Origin: Flammeovirga agarivorans | Lineage (GTDB): Bacteria > Bacteroidota > Bacteroidia > Cytophagales > Flammeovirgaceae | Length of the DNA stretch: 64,000 nucleotides | Reading direction: 5' to 3' | Assembly: GCF_012641475.1 (NCBI RefSeq) | Contig: NZ_JABAIL010000006.1 | Location: 425,292-489,291 of the forward strand | Shown here: piece after piece, positions 29,490 to 38,800 of the stretch | How positions within the stretch are numbered: position 1 is the stretch's first letter | How the letters are laid out: every line of letters starts with the position of its first letter | The notes under the pieces: generated by a model | The model's input: only the letters and a program-made list of their open reading frames with translations | Told to the model about the DNA's origin: nothing | Database searches by the model: none | Position numbers and translations under genes: made by a program

Positions 29490-30536
29490 TTATCTTTTTG
29501 TCTGTTGTTTTAATAATTGAAGAGATGTACTTCCATAGCTATCTGCAGGTTCTAATTGGGTATTAAAGTTCCAATCATTAAAAGAGTTAACTATGATGGT
29601 TCTAGATGGGCCCACATTTTTCTTTGCTACATTTAATAGTGACCAGAAGAAATCTGAGTCCCTATCTATGGTAAATGTGGTCGCATTAGGATTATTGATC
29701 GTTGGGTCAATAGAAGGAGCCACCGTAGGTACCATTTCAATATTACCTTTTGTCATATAATAATCTTTGCTGTATTGCCAATGTTGATCTAGTGACTGAG
29801 GTAAGAAAACATGTCTATCATACCATGCATTATTAAACATATTCGTAAATGCTACGGCATCTAATGCATTAAAATAGTAGTGTTCAAATCTTGCAGGAGG
29901 TGTCCAACCTGTTTGCTCACCAGTGATATATAAATCGTAACCTAAAGCACTCATTTCTGCTCTTAATTCCTCATAAACAAGCTCAATGCTATCGCAATAG
30001 AATCTGTTTGCAGCGATCATATTCACTACATATTTATCATCTATTTTCTGATAATTTGGTTGATCGAAATAAGGAATCATATCCTTAAATGATTGGATAA
30101 AAGCTTCTTTCTTCCCTTGTTGTTCTAACGTATTTTCCTTCGTCAAATTCATTTGTACTGGATTGTAACGCAGTGCAAAGTTTAATAAACTGTCAGAGTT
30201 TTGACGTAAGAATGCATCTATGATTTGGTTATCTACATTAACTGTAGGGTATGAATATCTCAAAAGGAAATAGTCTACACCTCCAGAGTCGGCCCATAAA
30301 ATGTGCTGTCTCATGGCTTCCTCATCAGCATTAACATACTGTCCTGCTAGGGGTACTTCTTCAATGTTAGGGTTCCAGTTATTTACTACATATAACGCCC
30401 CTACAGTGTAATCTTCAGTAACAGGAACTTCCTCAATATCATAATTTATTAAGTGATCCTCAGATGTGATTTCTTCTTCTTGTTGGCAGGCAAATAGACC
30501 TAAAGCAAGAACAAGAATGCTATACATTTTTTTCAT
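29490..30536 (-). CDS. GH99/WbsX-like lipoprotein with degenerate catalytic motif
   Basis: This 348-residue protein has a lipobox ending at Cys17 (LALGLFAC). The mature part looks like one TIM barrel of the GH99/WbsX type: GALYVVNNWNP, then GVDYFLLRYSYP near residue 90, YDLYITGEQTGW, and the C-terminal NSFNDWNFNTQLEPADS near residues 312-328. The last stretch aligns with the NEWHEGTQIEPA motif of GH99 endo-alpha-mannosidases. The two acids that sit three residues apart in active GH99 enzymes are Asp and Phe here, so catalysis may be altered or lost and the protein could be a surface glycan-binding partner. It sits directly after susD (11-nt gap) and directly before GH92, the position often held by surface glycan-binding or endo-acting lipoproteins. 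Family call is moderate; function is inferred. Confidence 0.65.
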   Translation of the reverse strand: MKKMYSILVLALGLFACQQEEEITSEDHLINYDIEEVPVTEDYTVGALYVVNNWNPNIEEVPLAGQYVNADEEAMRQHILWADSGGVDYFLLRYSYPTVNVDNQIIDAFLRQNSDSLLNFALRYNPVQMNLTKENTLEQQGKKEAFIQSFKDMIPYFDQPNYQKIDDKYVVNMIAANRFYCDSIELVYEELRAEMSALGYDLYITGEQTGWTPPARFEHYYFNALDAVAFTNMFNNAWYDRHVFLPQSLDQHWQYSKDYYMTKGNIEMVPTVAPSIDPTINNPNATTFTIDRDSDFFWSLLNVAKKNVGPSRTIIVNSFNDWNFNTQLEPADSYGSTSLQLLKQQTKR

Positions 30537-30547
30537 TTCTTATCTTA

Positions 30548-32257
30548 TTAAAGTTCTTCAACAATAGTATATTCTACTCCTTGAGCATCTAATTCTTCAA
30601 TAGTGCTACCGTACCAGTGTCTCAACAGGTCATTGTTCAAATCAGGTTGCATTGCCCCCCAATCTTTCCATTCTCTTCTTTTTGAGAAACTTAAAGGAAC
30701 ATCTAAATAATCTACACCACCTAGTAAGCTCACTCCTTCTTGGTAACCTACTCCATTTAAACTCATTTCTGAAGAAGGATAAACCATTCTTTCCGGTACA
30801 TTTGTTCCTAATCCACCTCTATCTAAAGCATTAAAGTGTGGAGGAATATCAAAATAATCCGTTCTTCTAATTAGACACCATCCATCGAATGGTTGGAAAT
30901 ATCCATCAATCCATCTTTGTGTAATCACTTGTTGAATTGGCCCTCTACTAATTTTAGAAGATACAATACCTCTAAAGTCTCTTACTCCTTCTGAAGATGA
31001 TCCCCAACGTACACCATCATTAGATAAATACTCATCAACTTGATCAGACATTTCTTTTTTAGCAAATGAAGCAATGATACCTTCTTCATAGAGTGCCTGA
31101 GGTGTTTTTCCTCCTCCCCAATTCAATAAACCTGCTTCTGCTCTGATAAAACATGTTTCAGCATATCCAATGAATGTCACTTCTAAATCAGGCTGTAAAT
31201 ATTCTTCTCCAACATTAGAGAAACTTTCACGACCTAAACCAGAGTAAGGATTGTCTTGATCATCCATTAACCAATTATCATGAAACTGAAGTGTTTTTGG
31301 TGCTCCTAAATAAGGAGCGACATATTGTACTGCTACTCTCGAACCATCAGCTCTCGATAAAGTATCTAATACATAATAATCTAGTTCTGGCTTCTGAGCA
31401 TATTTTGAAACTCTAGGATCTTTTAGATCTTTCATGAACGTAAGAAAATAGTGTCCTACTTTAAAGCTTACAATATTTCTTACAAAGACATACCTTTTGT
31501 AGAACCAGCTCCAGTTTTCTTCTGCTGTACCCCAAGAAGCCGTTACTGCTTCTTCTTCACTACTGATGAAGTCTTCTTCTCTTTCTAGTGATAGTTTACC
31601 AAACTCTCTACATTCTGATGAAGTCGTTTGATACCTAATCGCTAGTTTTAGGATCAATGTATTCGCAAACTTCTTCCATTTTGCAACGTCTCCGTTAAAT
31701 ACAGGTTCATTCATTGTATCTAACGTAGGGTCTAGCACTTCATAAACTTCATTCAGCTGAGTAAGAAGATCAATAATAATCTCTTCCTCACTATCGTAAC
31801 CAATAGATAACGCACCTGTTAAACTTTCCTTGTAAGGAACAGGTCCCCAAGTACCTACGACAACTGACATGACATATGCTTTCCAAATTTTAAACATACC
31901 TACTCTATTCGTATAAGCTTCATTGCCTTCGAATTGGAGAATCACATCATCAACATTTTGTAAAATGTCTACATAATTGTATTTCCACCAGTTGGTAATT
32001 GTTGGATGAGAGAAGAAGTATGAGGCAAATGTACCACCACCCACCGATTGCTGGTGAGAATACTGAACATACATCTGATTCGCCATATCTCCTTTGATAT
32101 AATCAAGGCTCCTCTTTATTACACCTGGAAAAATTATTTCCGGCTCAATTTCCTGATATTCATGTCTGTTAGAATTAATCTCTTCAAATTGGTTGGTACA
32201 TGAATTTGAAAAAATCAATAAGATAAATACAGATATGTTATATATAATTTTCTTCAT
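30548..32257 (-). CDS. SusD/RagB-like glycan-binding outer-membrane lipoprotein
   Basis: This 569-residue lipoprotein (lipobox Cys20 in IFSNSC) has features of the SusD-like branch: NSNRHEYQEIEPEIIFPGVI at the mature N-terminus, KIWKAYVMSVVVGTWGPVPY, WKKFANTLILKLAIRY in the TPR core, and CFIRAEAGLLNWG. SusD proteins form the lid of the SusC channel and hand oligosaccharides to it. The gene is 12 nt downstream of susC and 11 nt upstream of the GH99-like gene, so it is co-transcribed with them. Substrate cannot be read directly; the operon partners suggest a mannose-containing glycan. Confidence 0.95.
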   Translation of the reverse strand: MKKIIYNISVFILLIFSNSCTNQFEEINSNRHEYQEIEPEIIFPGVIKRSLDYIKGDMANQMYVQYSHQQSVGGGTFASYFFSHPTITNWWKYNYVDILQNVDDVILQFEGNEAYTNRVGMFKIWKAYVMSVVVGTWGPVPYKESLTGALSIGYDSEEEIIIDLLTQLNEVYEVLDPTLDTMNEPVFNGDVAKWKKFANTLILKLAIRYQTTSSECREFGKLSLEREEDFISSEEEAVTASWGTAEENWSWFYKRYVFVRNIVSFKVGHYFLTFMKDLKDPRVSKYAQKPELDYYVLDTLSRADGSRVAVQYVAPYLGAPKTLQFHDNWLMDDQDNPYSGLGRESFSNVGEEYLQPDLEVTFIGYAETCFIRAEAGLLNWGGGKTPQALYEEGIIASFAKKEMSDQVDEYLSNDGVRWGSSSEGVRDFRGIVSSKISRGPIQQVITQRWIDGYFQPFDGWCLIRRTDYFDIPPHFNALDRGGLGTNVPERMVYPSSEMSLNGVGYQEGVSLLGGVDYLDVPLSFSKRREWKDWGAMQPDLNNDLLRHWYGSTIEELDAQGVEYTIVEEL

Positions 32258-32269
32258 TGTTTGCTCTGA

Positions 32270-35200
32270 TTAAAAGTTAATTCTAAAATCAATACCAAGT
32301 GTACTTGTTGGAGGTAAAGATCCCACCTCAATACCTTGACCATTACCAGAATAAGAAGCAGCTTCAGGATCGATACCTTTTGGAGTATTTTGATAAATAA
32401 TCCATAAGTTTCTACCTACTGCAGCAATACGCATTCTCTTGATTTTAAACTTTCTCAATAATTTCTGAGGTATATTATAACCAATAGAAACTTCTCTTAA
32501 TTTTACATATGAAGCATCATAAATATTATATTCACTCGCATTTGAAGTACCTAATTGCCAGAATGTTTGAGGACTGATATAAGCATCATTTTTCTTCACC
32601 GCTTTCCATTCTCCAGTTTCTGGGTTTCTTTCAGCAATCCAAGCGTCTAGCATAATTCCCTTGTCTCTATCATAGTCGCCATACACTCTTCCATCTTCAC
32701 CGATACCTGCTCTTTCTTGGTTGTTTTCTCCTAAGATGGTATTACTAAACCAATATTCATCTCTACCTCCTAATGAAGACTTTGTATTACCCCAAGTTTC
32801 AGCTCTTGAATACGTTTCACTGAATATTTGACCTCCAATTTTTGCGTCAATCAAGAAACTAAAGTCTAGGTTCTTATACTTGAAAGTATTAGTCACAGCA
32901 CCTAACCAATCCGGTTGTGCATTACCTAAAACCTGCTCTTGATTTTGGATAGGCACACCCTCTGCAGATACCAATTTACGTCCTTCATCATCTGTTAACC
33001 ATGTTGATCCTCTGATAACACCAAATGGTTGACCCACTTCTGCATTTACTGAAATATCTCTTAATCCTCTATATCTGATCTGAGTGATATCAACACCTGT
33101 TTTTTCGTCTTTATATAAAGAATTAACCATTGATGTATTCTTCGACCAGTTAATATTAATATCCCAGTTGAACGCTTTTTTGTCTATTATTTTAGTGCCT
33201 AAAACCAATTCTACACCTGTATTTTGTACTTCTCCGGCATTAATCATTTTATAATCATAACCAGAACCTTTTGGCATATTGATTCTAATAATTTGGTTGG
33301 AAGTAACATTATCATAATATGTTGCATCTAATGAGATTCTGCCACCAAAAAACTTCAATTCAGTACCCAATTCCCAAGAAGTTGTACTTTCAGGCTTTAA
33401 ATCTGTATTTCGCATAACGGTTTGATTAGATACCCATGCATAACCGTTATAATTACCACCATAACTGTAAGTATTATTGATTTGGTTAAAATCTGTATCA
33501 TTACCTACTTGTGCGATTGAACCTCTTAATTTACCAAATGATAATACATCACTCGACATATTTAATGCATTTGTGAAGATGAATGAAGTACCTACACTTG
33601 GATAGAAGTACGAATTGTTAGATTCAGGTAAAGTAGAACTCCAATCATTACGGGCTGTTAAATCAAAATAGATAAAATCATTATACCCTATTGAAGTTGT
33701 AGCAAACACTGAATTAATACGTTTCTTTTCTTCTGTCTGGAAAACCTCAGGGTAAGTAGCCGCATTCGCACTACTACCAAAATCAGCAGCAACTAATGAA
33801 TTAAAATCTGTTCTAGTATAATTCATTCTTCGGTCGAATCTACTTACACCTACATTGACAAGGATATCAAATTTTCTAACACGCTTACTGTAGTTTAAGA
33901 ATGCTTCGTAGTTCCAAACGGCAATATCTCTATTAAACGTACTAAAGAAACCATCTGGGTCATTCACAGAACCCTTATTATTGAATACCTCACCACTTCT
34001 AAATTGTAAATCACCTCCTACTCTAGTTTTAAAAGATAGGCCATTGGCAATCTTTGCATTTAGTGTAATTGTAGGTAAAATTCTACTCAATTTGTCATTG
34101 TTAGAGTTTTCATAGATCGCCCAGTAAGGGTTTGAAAATGTATTTCTTTGTCCAAATTCATTACCATTTTCATCTTTCCAAGGTTTTAAGTCTTCTAGGT
34201 TTGCATTTCTATGCATGAAAGTGAAAATATAATATGGGTTATGAACACTACCATTTTTATGCATTCTATTATCAGTGTTCTCCCCTACATAAGTCATTTT
34301 TGTATCGACATCAAGAAAGTCAGTTACTTTAGTTGTCGCTCTTACATTGAATGTATTTCTAACTTGTTCATTCTGAGTATCAACAATATCGTCAGCATTA
34401 AGACGAGTATATGATATATATACTGAACCATTGTTACCACTTTTCTGAATTGAAAACGAGTTAGTCATAGTACTTCCTCTTTGGAAGAAATCTTTAACAT
34501 TGTTCGGGTTAACATCATAAGTTGTTGGCTGACCATTATAACCGATCACTTCTTGACCTAACATTGGCGAACCCCAGCTTCTATTGTATTGATTTAGCAA
34601 AGGTAAACCTGTCACTGGATCAATATATTGCTCATTAGCTCCCAATCGGAATGCATTACCAGCACCATAGACATTTTGGTAATCTGGGTACTGAGAAACT
34701 TCTCTTACCTGATAATTCAACCCATAAGATACTCCCCAACCTTTATTTTTCTTATTACTTTTCTTAGTAGTAATCATAATCACACCATTGGTAGCTCTAG
34801 AGCCGTACAGGGCAGCAGCATTCGCTCCTTTTAGCACTTGTATATCTGCAATATCTTCTGGATTCACAAAACTTGCTCCTCCTCCGTAATCAATGTTATT
34901 GCCACCTCCGACAGTAACACCAGAATCACCAGAGCCACTTTCGATAGGAACACCATCAATTACATATAACGGTTGATTGTCTTTAGCTAAAGAAGATACA
35001 CCTCTAATTACCACTCTACTCGATCCTGTTGGAGAATCTGAAGCTGTAATCTGCACACCAGCAACTTTACCTGATAAATTGGTAATGAAGTCTGATTGCT
35101 TTCCTTGAAGTAATTCTTCTGTTTCAACTTGTTGTGTTGCATAACTTAAACTCTCCTTATCTCTATCAATACCAAGAGCCGTTACAACAACTTCCTTTAA

Positions 35201-35506
35201 TTGTTTCGTATCTTCTTTTAGAGATACCTGTAATGATGTTTGATACCCTACTTTTATCTCTTTAGGTTCTAAACCTATAAATGAGAATACAAGAATATCA
35301 TCAATACCTGCTTCTAAACTAAATTTACCTTCTAAGTTTGTCACAGCACCTTTGGCAGTTCCTTTCACAAGAACATTTACACCGGGTAAAGGAATATCTG
35401 AAGCTTCTTCTAACACTACGCCTTCGACAATGTGTGTCTCTGTTTGAGCATAAGTTAGAGAATAGATAGAAAGTAAAAACAGTATAGTTGTAATTATTCG
35501 TTTCAT
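32270..35506 (-). CDS. SusC/RagA-type TonB-dependent transporter
   Basis: This 1078-residue outer-membrane protein has a signal peptide ending at YAQ (about residue 21). A carboxypeptidase-regulatory-like beta domain (VEGVVLEEASDIPLPGVNV to SLQVSLKED) follows. The plug domain comes next with LKEVVVTALGI, then GVSSLAKDNQPLYVIDGVPI and ALYGSRATNGVIMITTKK. The long beta-barrel ends in GIDFRINF with a terminal aromatic residue. Length and motifs are standard for SusC proteins, which import oligosaccharides with energy from TonB-ExbBD. It heads a four-gene operon. Upstream, a four-unit TTAAT-type array ends 14 nt before a TATCTTCG -7 element about 75 nt from the ATG. There is no N-terminal STN domain, so signalling through an anti-sigma factor is not expected. 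Confidence 0.96.
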   Translation of the reverse strand: MKRIITTILFLLSIYSLTYAQTETHIVEGVVLEEASDIPLPGVNVLVKGTAKGAVTNLEGKFSLEAGIDDILVFSFIGLEPKEIKVGYQTSLQVSLKEDTKQLKEVVVTALGIDRDKESLSYATQQVETEELLQGKQSDFITNLSGKVAGVQITASDSPTGSSRVVIRGVSSLAKDNQPLYVIDGVPIESGSGDSGVTVGGGNNIDYGGGASFVNPEDIADIQVLKGANAAALYGSRATNGVIMITTKKSNKKNKGWGVSYGLNYQVREVSQYPDYQNVYGAGNAFRLGANEQYIDPVTGLPLLNQYNRSWGSPMLGQEVIGYNGQPTTYDVNPNNVKDFFQRGSTMTNSFSIQKSGNNGSVYISYTRLNADDIVDTQNEQVRNTFNVRATTKVTDFLDVDTKMTYVGENTDNRMHKNGSVHNPYYIFTFMHRNANLEDLKPWKDENGNEFGQRNTFSNPYWAIYENSNNDKLSRILPTITLNAKIANGLSFKTRVGGDLQFRSGEVFNNKGSVNDPDGFFSTFNRDIAVWNYEAFLNYSKRVRKFDILVNVGVSRFDRRMNYTRTDFNSLVAADFGSSANAATYPEVFQTEEKKRINSVFATTSIGYNDFIYFDLTARNDWSSTLPESNNSYFYPSVGTSFIFTNALNMSSDVLSFGKLRGSIAQVGNDTDFNQINNTYSYGGNYNGYAWVSNQTVMRNTDLKPESTTSWELGTELKFFGGRISLDATYYDNVTSNQIIRINMPKGSGYDYKMINAGEVQNTGVELVLGTKIIDKKAFNWDININWSKNTSMVNSLYKDEKTGVDITQIRYRGLRDISVNAEVGQPFGVIRGSTWLTDDEGRKLVSAEGVPIQNQEQVLGNAQPDWLGAVTNTFKYKNLDFSFLIDAKIGGQIFSETYSRAETWGNTKSSLGGRDEYWFSNTILGENNQERAGIGEDGRVYGDYDRDKGIMLDAWIAERNPETGEWKAVKKNDAYISPQTFWQLGTSNASEYNIYDASYVKLREVSIGYNIPQKLLRKFKIKRMRIAAVGRNLWIIYQNTPKGIDPEAASYSGNGQGIEVGSLPPTSTLGIDFRINF

Positions 35507-35580
35507 ACTAAATAGATTGTCATTAAATAATTATCATTTCATAATTTCAAAAAATCTCAGTTAGACCAGATTGAATAGTT

Positions 35581-35635
35581 CGAAGATAGTTTTACTTGTT
35601 AATTGAATCATAGTCACAAATTAATACATTCTTAA
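35581..35635 (-). promoter_or_regulatory. 11-bp-phased operator array and -7 element of the susC operon
   Basis: On the minus strand four 11-bp units (35635-35625, 35624-35614, 35613-35603, 35602-35592) begin TTAAG, TTAAT, CTATG and TTAAC. A -7-like TATCTTCG (35588-35581, one mismatch to TAnnTTTG) starts exactly 14 nt after the start of the last unit. The divergent gene at 35843 has its own separate array, so the 336-nt spacer 35507-35842 holds two promoters back to back and no gene. Confidence 0.65.
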
Positions 35636-35760
35636 TACTATAATTGAGGCTAAAAAATAACACTGCCTTAACATCAACTCTTACTAAAAATGACTGATTA
35701 TTGTAGTCTTATCAAATATTACTGTGACTTTATTGATTAATAATCATATTATGTGCCATA

Positions 35761-35804
35761 TTAATCAACTGTTAAGACTTCTTTAGACTGAAGATATAAT
35801 TTTA
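35761..35804 (+). promoter_or_regulatory. 11-bp-phased operator array and -7 element of the five-repeat GH71/99-like gene
   Basis: Three 11-bp units (35761, 35772, 35783) begin TTAAT, TTAAG and TTAGA. The -7-like TAATTTTA (35797-35804) starts 14 nt after the start of the last unit. The ATG is 39 nt further on. Confidence 0.65.
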
Positions 35805-35842
35805 GAAAGAATCCTAATACATCACTCTAATTATTATATGAA

Positions 35843-38800
35843 ATGAATTTATTTTTTCAGGAATTAAAAAACTACTTACTAAGTGTTTTTGTAGTATTCA
35901 TTATCTGCTATCCTATAGAAGGCTACTCTCAAGGAAGTAATTTGGTCATTGAAGCTACATTACACAATAATTTAGACAATAAAAGTCTTCAACCTGTAAA
36001 AGGACCTCATGAGGTTGCTTCCATAAAAGGCAAAGGTGCATGGAAGATTAACAAGGAAGAAAATAAATCTTTAGCTCATTTATATTTTGATGTCAATGAG
36101 AAGCAATTCAATTTAAAAGGACAGACACTAACTATTACTTTAGAGTATCTTTCTAAAGGACCCGGGTTTGTTCAATTTAAATATGATAGCTATGACCAAA
36201 AGGTCAAAGTAAACAACCAAGCGAAAGGTGCTTGGAAATTAGGAAAACAGTTCAACTTCCAAAAAAATAATAAATGGATCACCACAACCTTTACTATTAA
36301 CGATGCCCGTTTCAATAAGAAATGTGACAATCATGATATTGTAATCCTTATAGGTTCAGATGAAGAAGTTTATGTTAGGTCATTAAAAATTTCTCGCGAT
36401 CCTAATTCTGCTCCAAAGGTGATTAAATCTATTTCCGCTACTTTGGGAAGCAACCCAACATTTAATAAAGTAATCGCAGTAAGAGGAAATGGAGAAACAG
36501 CTACTCAACCGATCAACATTGATGGTATCGATGCTTGGGAGGTAAAATCAAAAGGCAATAAAAATGTCAAGATGATTTATTTTGATGTGAATGCTAAAGA
36601 ATTTATTGCCGAGAGTGACAAACTTTATGCTTATTTAGAATACCTTGATAAAGGTAACGGTAATATTATCATCACCTATGATAGTAAAGATGTAGGTGTA
36701 CAAGTAAACCCTAAAGCAAAACCAGGCTCTTGGAAAAAAGCACATGCATGTAAACTGACAAATTCCGGAAAATGGAAGAAAGCCTATTTCGAAATCGATG
36801 ATGCCCGTTTCCAGAAGAATTGTAATGGACATGATATTAGAATCAATTTCAATACCGGTGAACAAGCTATCGTCAAAAAACTGAAATTTGCTAAAAGTAA
36901 AGAAGAACTTAATAAAGAAAATGAGACAGGTGCTGGCGCTGGTGCAAGTAACTCTATCTCTGCTTCTTTAGGTAAAAGCCCATCATTTAATAGTCTTGTA
37001 GCTATTAAAGCAAACAGTGAAACTGCCAATAAACCTATTGAATTGGACGGAAAGGCTTCCTGGGAAGTTCAAGCAGTGAAAAATGAAGGTGTTAAGATGA
37101 TCTATTTCGATGTGAAGTCGAAAGAATACATCAATTCAGACGATCAGATTTTTGGTTATATCGAATACCTAGACAAGGGCAATGGTAGTGTAACCATTTT
37201 CTATGATAGTAAAGACGAAAGTTTTCAGAAAAATCCAAAAGCAAAACCTGGTGCTTGGAAAAAAGCGCATGCTTTTAAACTGACAAATTCTGGAAAGTGG
37301 AAGAAAGCTTATTTCGAAATCGCTGATGCCCGTTTCCAAAAAAACTGTAATGGACATGATTTAAGAATCAATTTCAATACAGGTGAAAATCCTATTATCA
37401 GCAAACTGAAATTTGCTAAAAGTAAAGAAGATTTAAATAAAGAAAAAGAGACGAGTGCTGAAACAATTGCAAGTAATACTATCTCAGCTTCTTTAGGTAA
37501 AAGCCCATCATTTAATAGTCTTGTGGCTATTAAAGCAAACAGTGAGACTGCCAATAAACCTATTGACTTGGATGGCAGAACTGCTTGGGAAGTTCAAGCT
37601 GTGAAGAATGAAGATGTTAAGATGATCTATTTCGATGTGAAGTCGAAAGAGTACATCAATTCAAACGATCAGATTTTTGGTTACATCGAATACCTAGACA
37701 AAGGCAATGGTAATGTGACCGTTTTCTATGATAGTAAAGACGAAAGCTTTCAGAAAAATCCAAAAGCAAAACCTGGTGCTTGGAAAAAAGCACATTCATT
37801 TAAACTGACAAATTCAGGCAAGTGGAAGAAATCATACTTCACCATATCTGATGCTCGTTTCCAAAAAAACTGTAATGGACATGATTTAAGAATCAATTTC
37901 AATACGGGTGAAAATCCTATTATCAGTAAACTGAAATTTGCCAAAAGTAAAGCGGCTTTAAACCAAGGTGATGCAGTAACAAATTCTATTGTAATTGCTT
38001 CTCGTTTAGAGAAAAAGCCAACTTTTGTAGGTATAGTTGCCATTAAAGGTGGTACAGAAACGTTAAATGAAACGGTGACTATTGATGGAGTGGAAGCTTG
38101 GGATATCAAGTCTAAAGCGAACAATAATGTCAAAATGCTTTACTTTGATATTCTATCTAAAGAAATTGTTTCAGAAAGTCCTAAGATTTTTGGTTACCTA
38201 GAATACCTTGACAAGGGAACAGGTAATGCTGCAATTTTCTATGATAGTAAAGACAAAAATTTCAAGAAAAATCCAAAAACAACGCCTGGTGCTTGGAAAA
38301 CAGCACATGCTTTTAAATTAAAGGATTCTGGAAAATGGAAGAAAGCTTATTTTGAAATTGCTGATGCTCGTTTCGAGAAAAATTGTAATGGACATGATAT
38401 AAGAGTTAACATTAATTCGAATGATAAAGCGATAATCAGAGAACTTAAATTGGCAAACACCAAAGAAGGGTTAGAGAAAGAAGTGAAGAGGGCAGCTGTT
38501 TATGTCAAGAAGAATGTAAAAATGAACACCAAACACAGTAAAACATTCAAGTTCTCTACTGCAGATATGAAGGTTTATACTGGGTACCAAGGTTGGTTTA
38601 ATGCACCAAAAGACGGTTCTGGTTTACATTGGAAACACTACCAAAAGAACTTTATTAAAAAGCAGCCTTTATCAGTTGACAATATTCGAGTAGATGCATG
38701 GCCTGACTTAAGTGAATTCCCTGAATCTGCAAAATATGATACTCCTTTTAAACACAAGGACGGTTCAACGGCACAGTTATTCTCTTCTGTAAATCCAGTG

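Noticed and set aside
36635..38133. Series of similar minus-strand frames (77-127 codons) repeated along the five-repeat gene
   Set aside because: They are antisense shadows that recur only because the sense-strand repeats are nearly identical in DNA.
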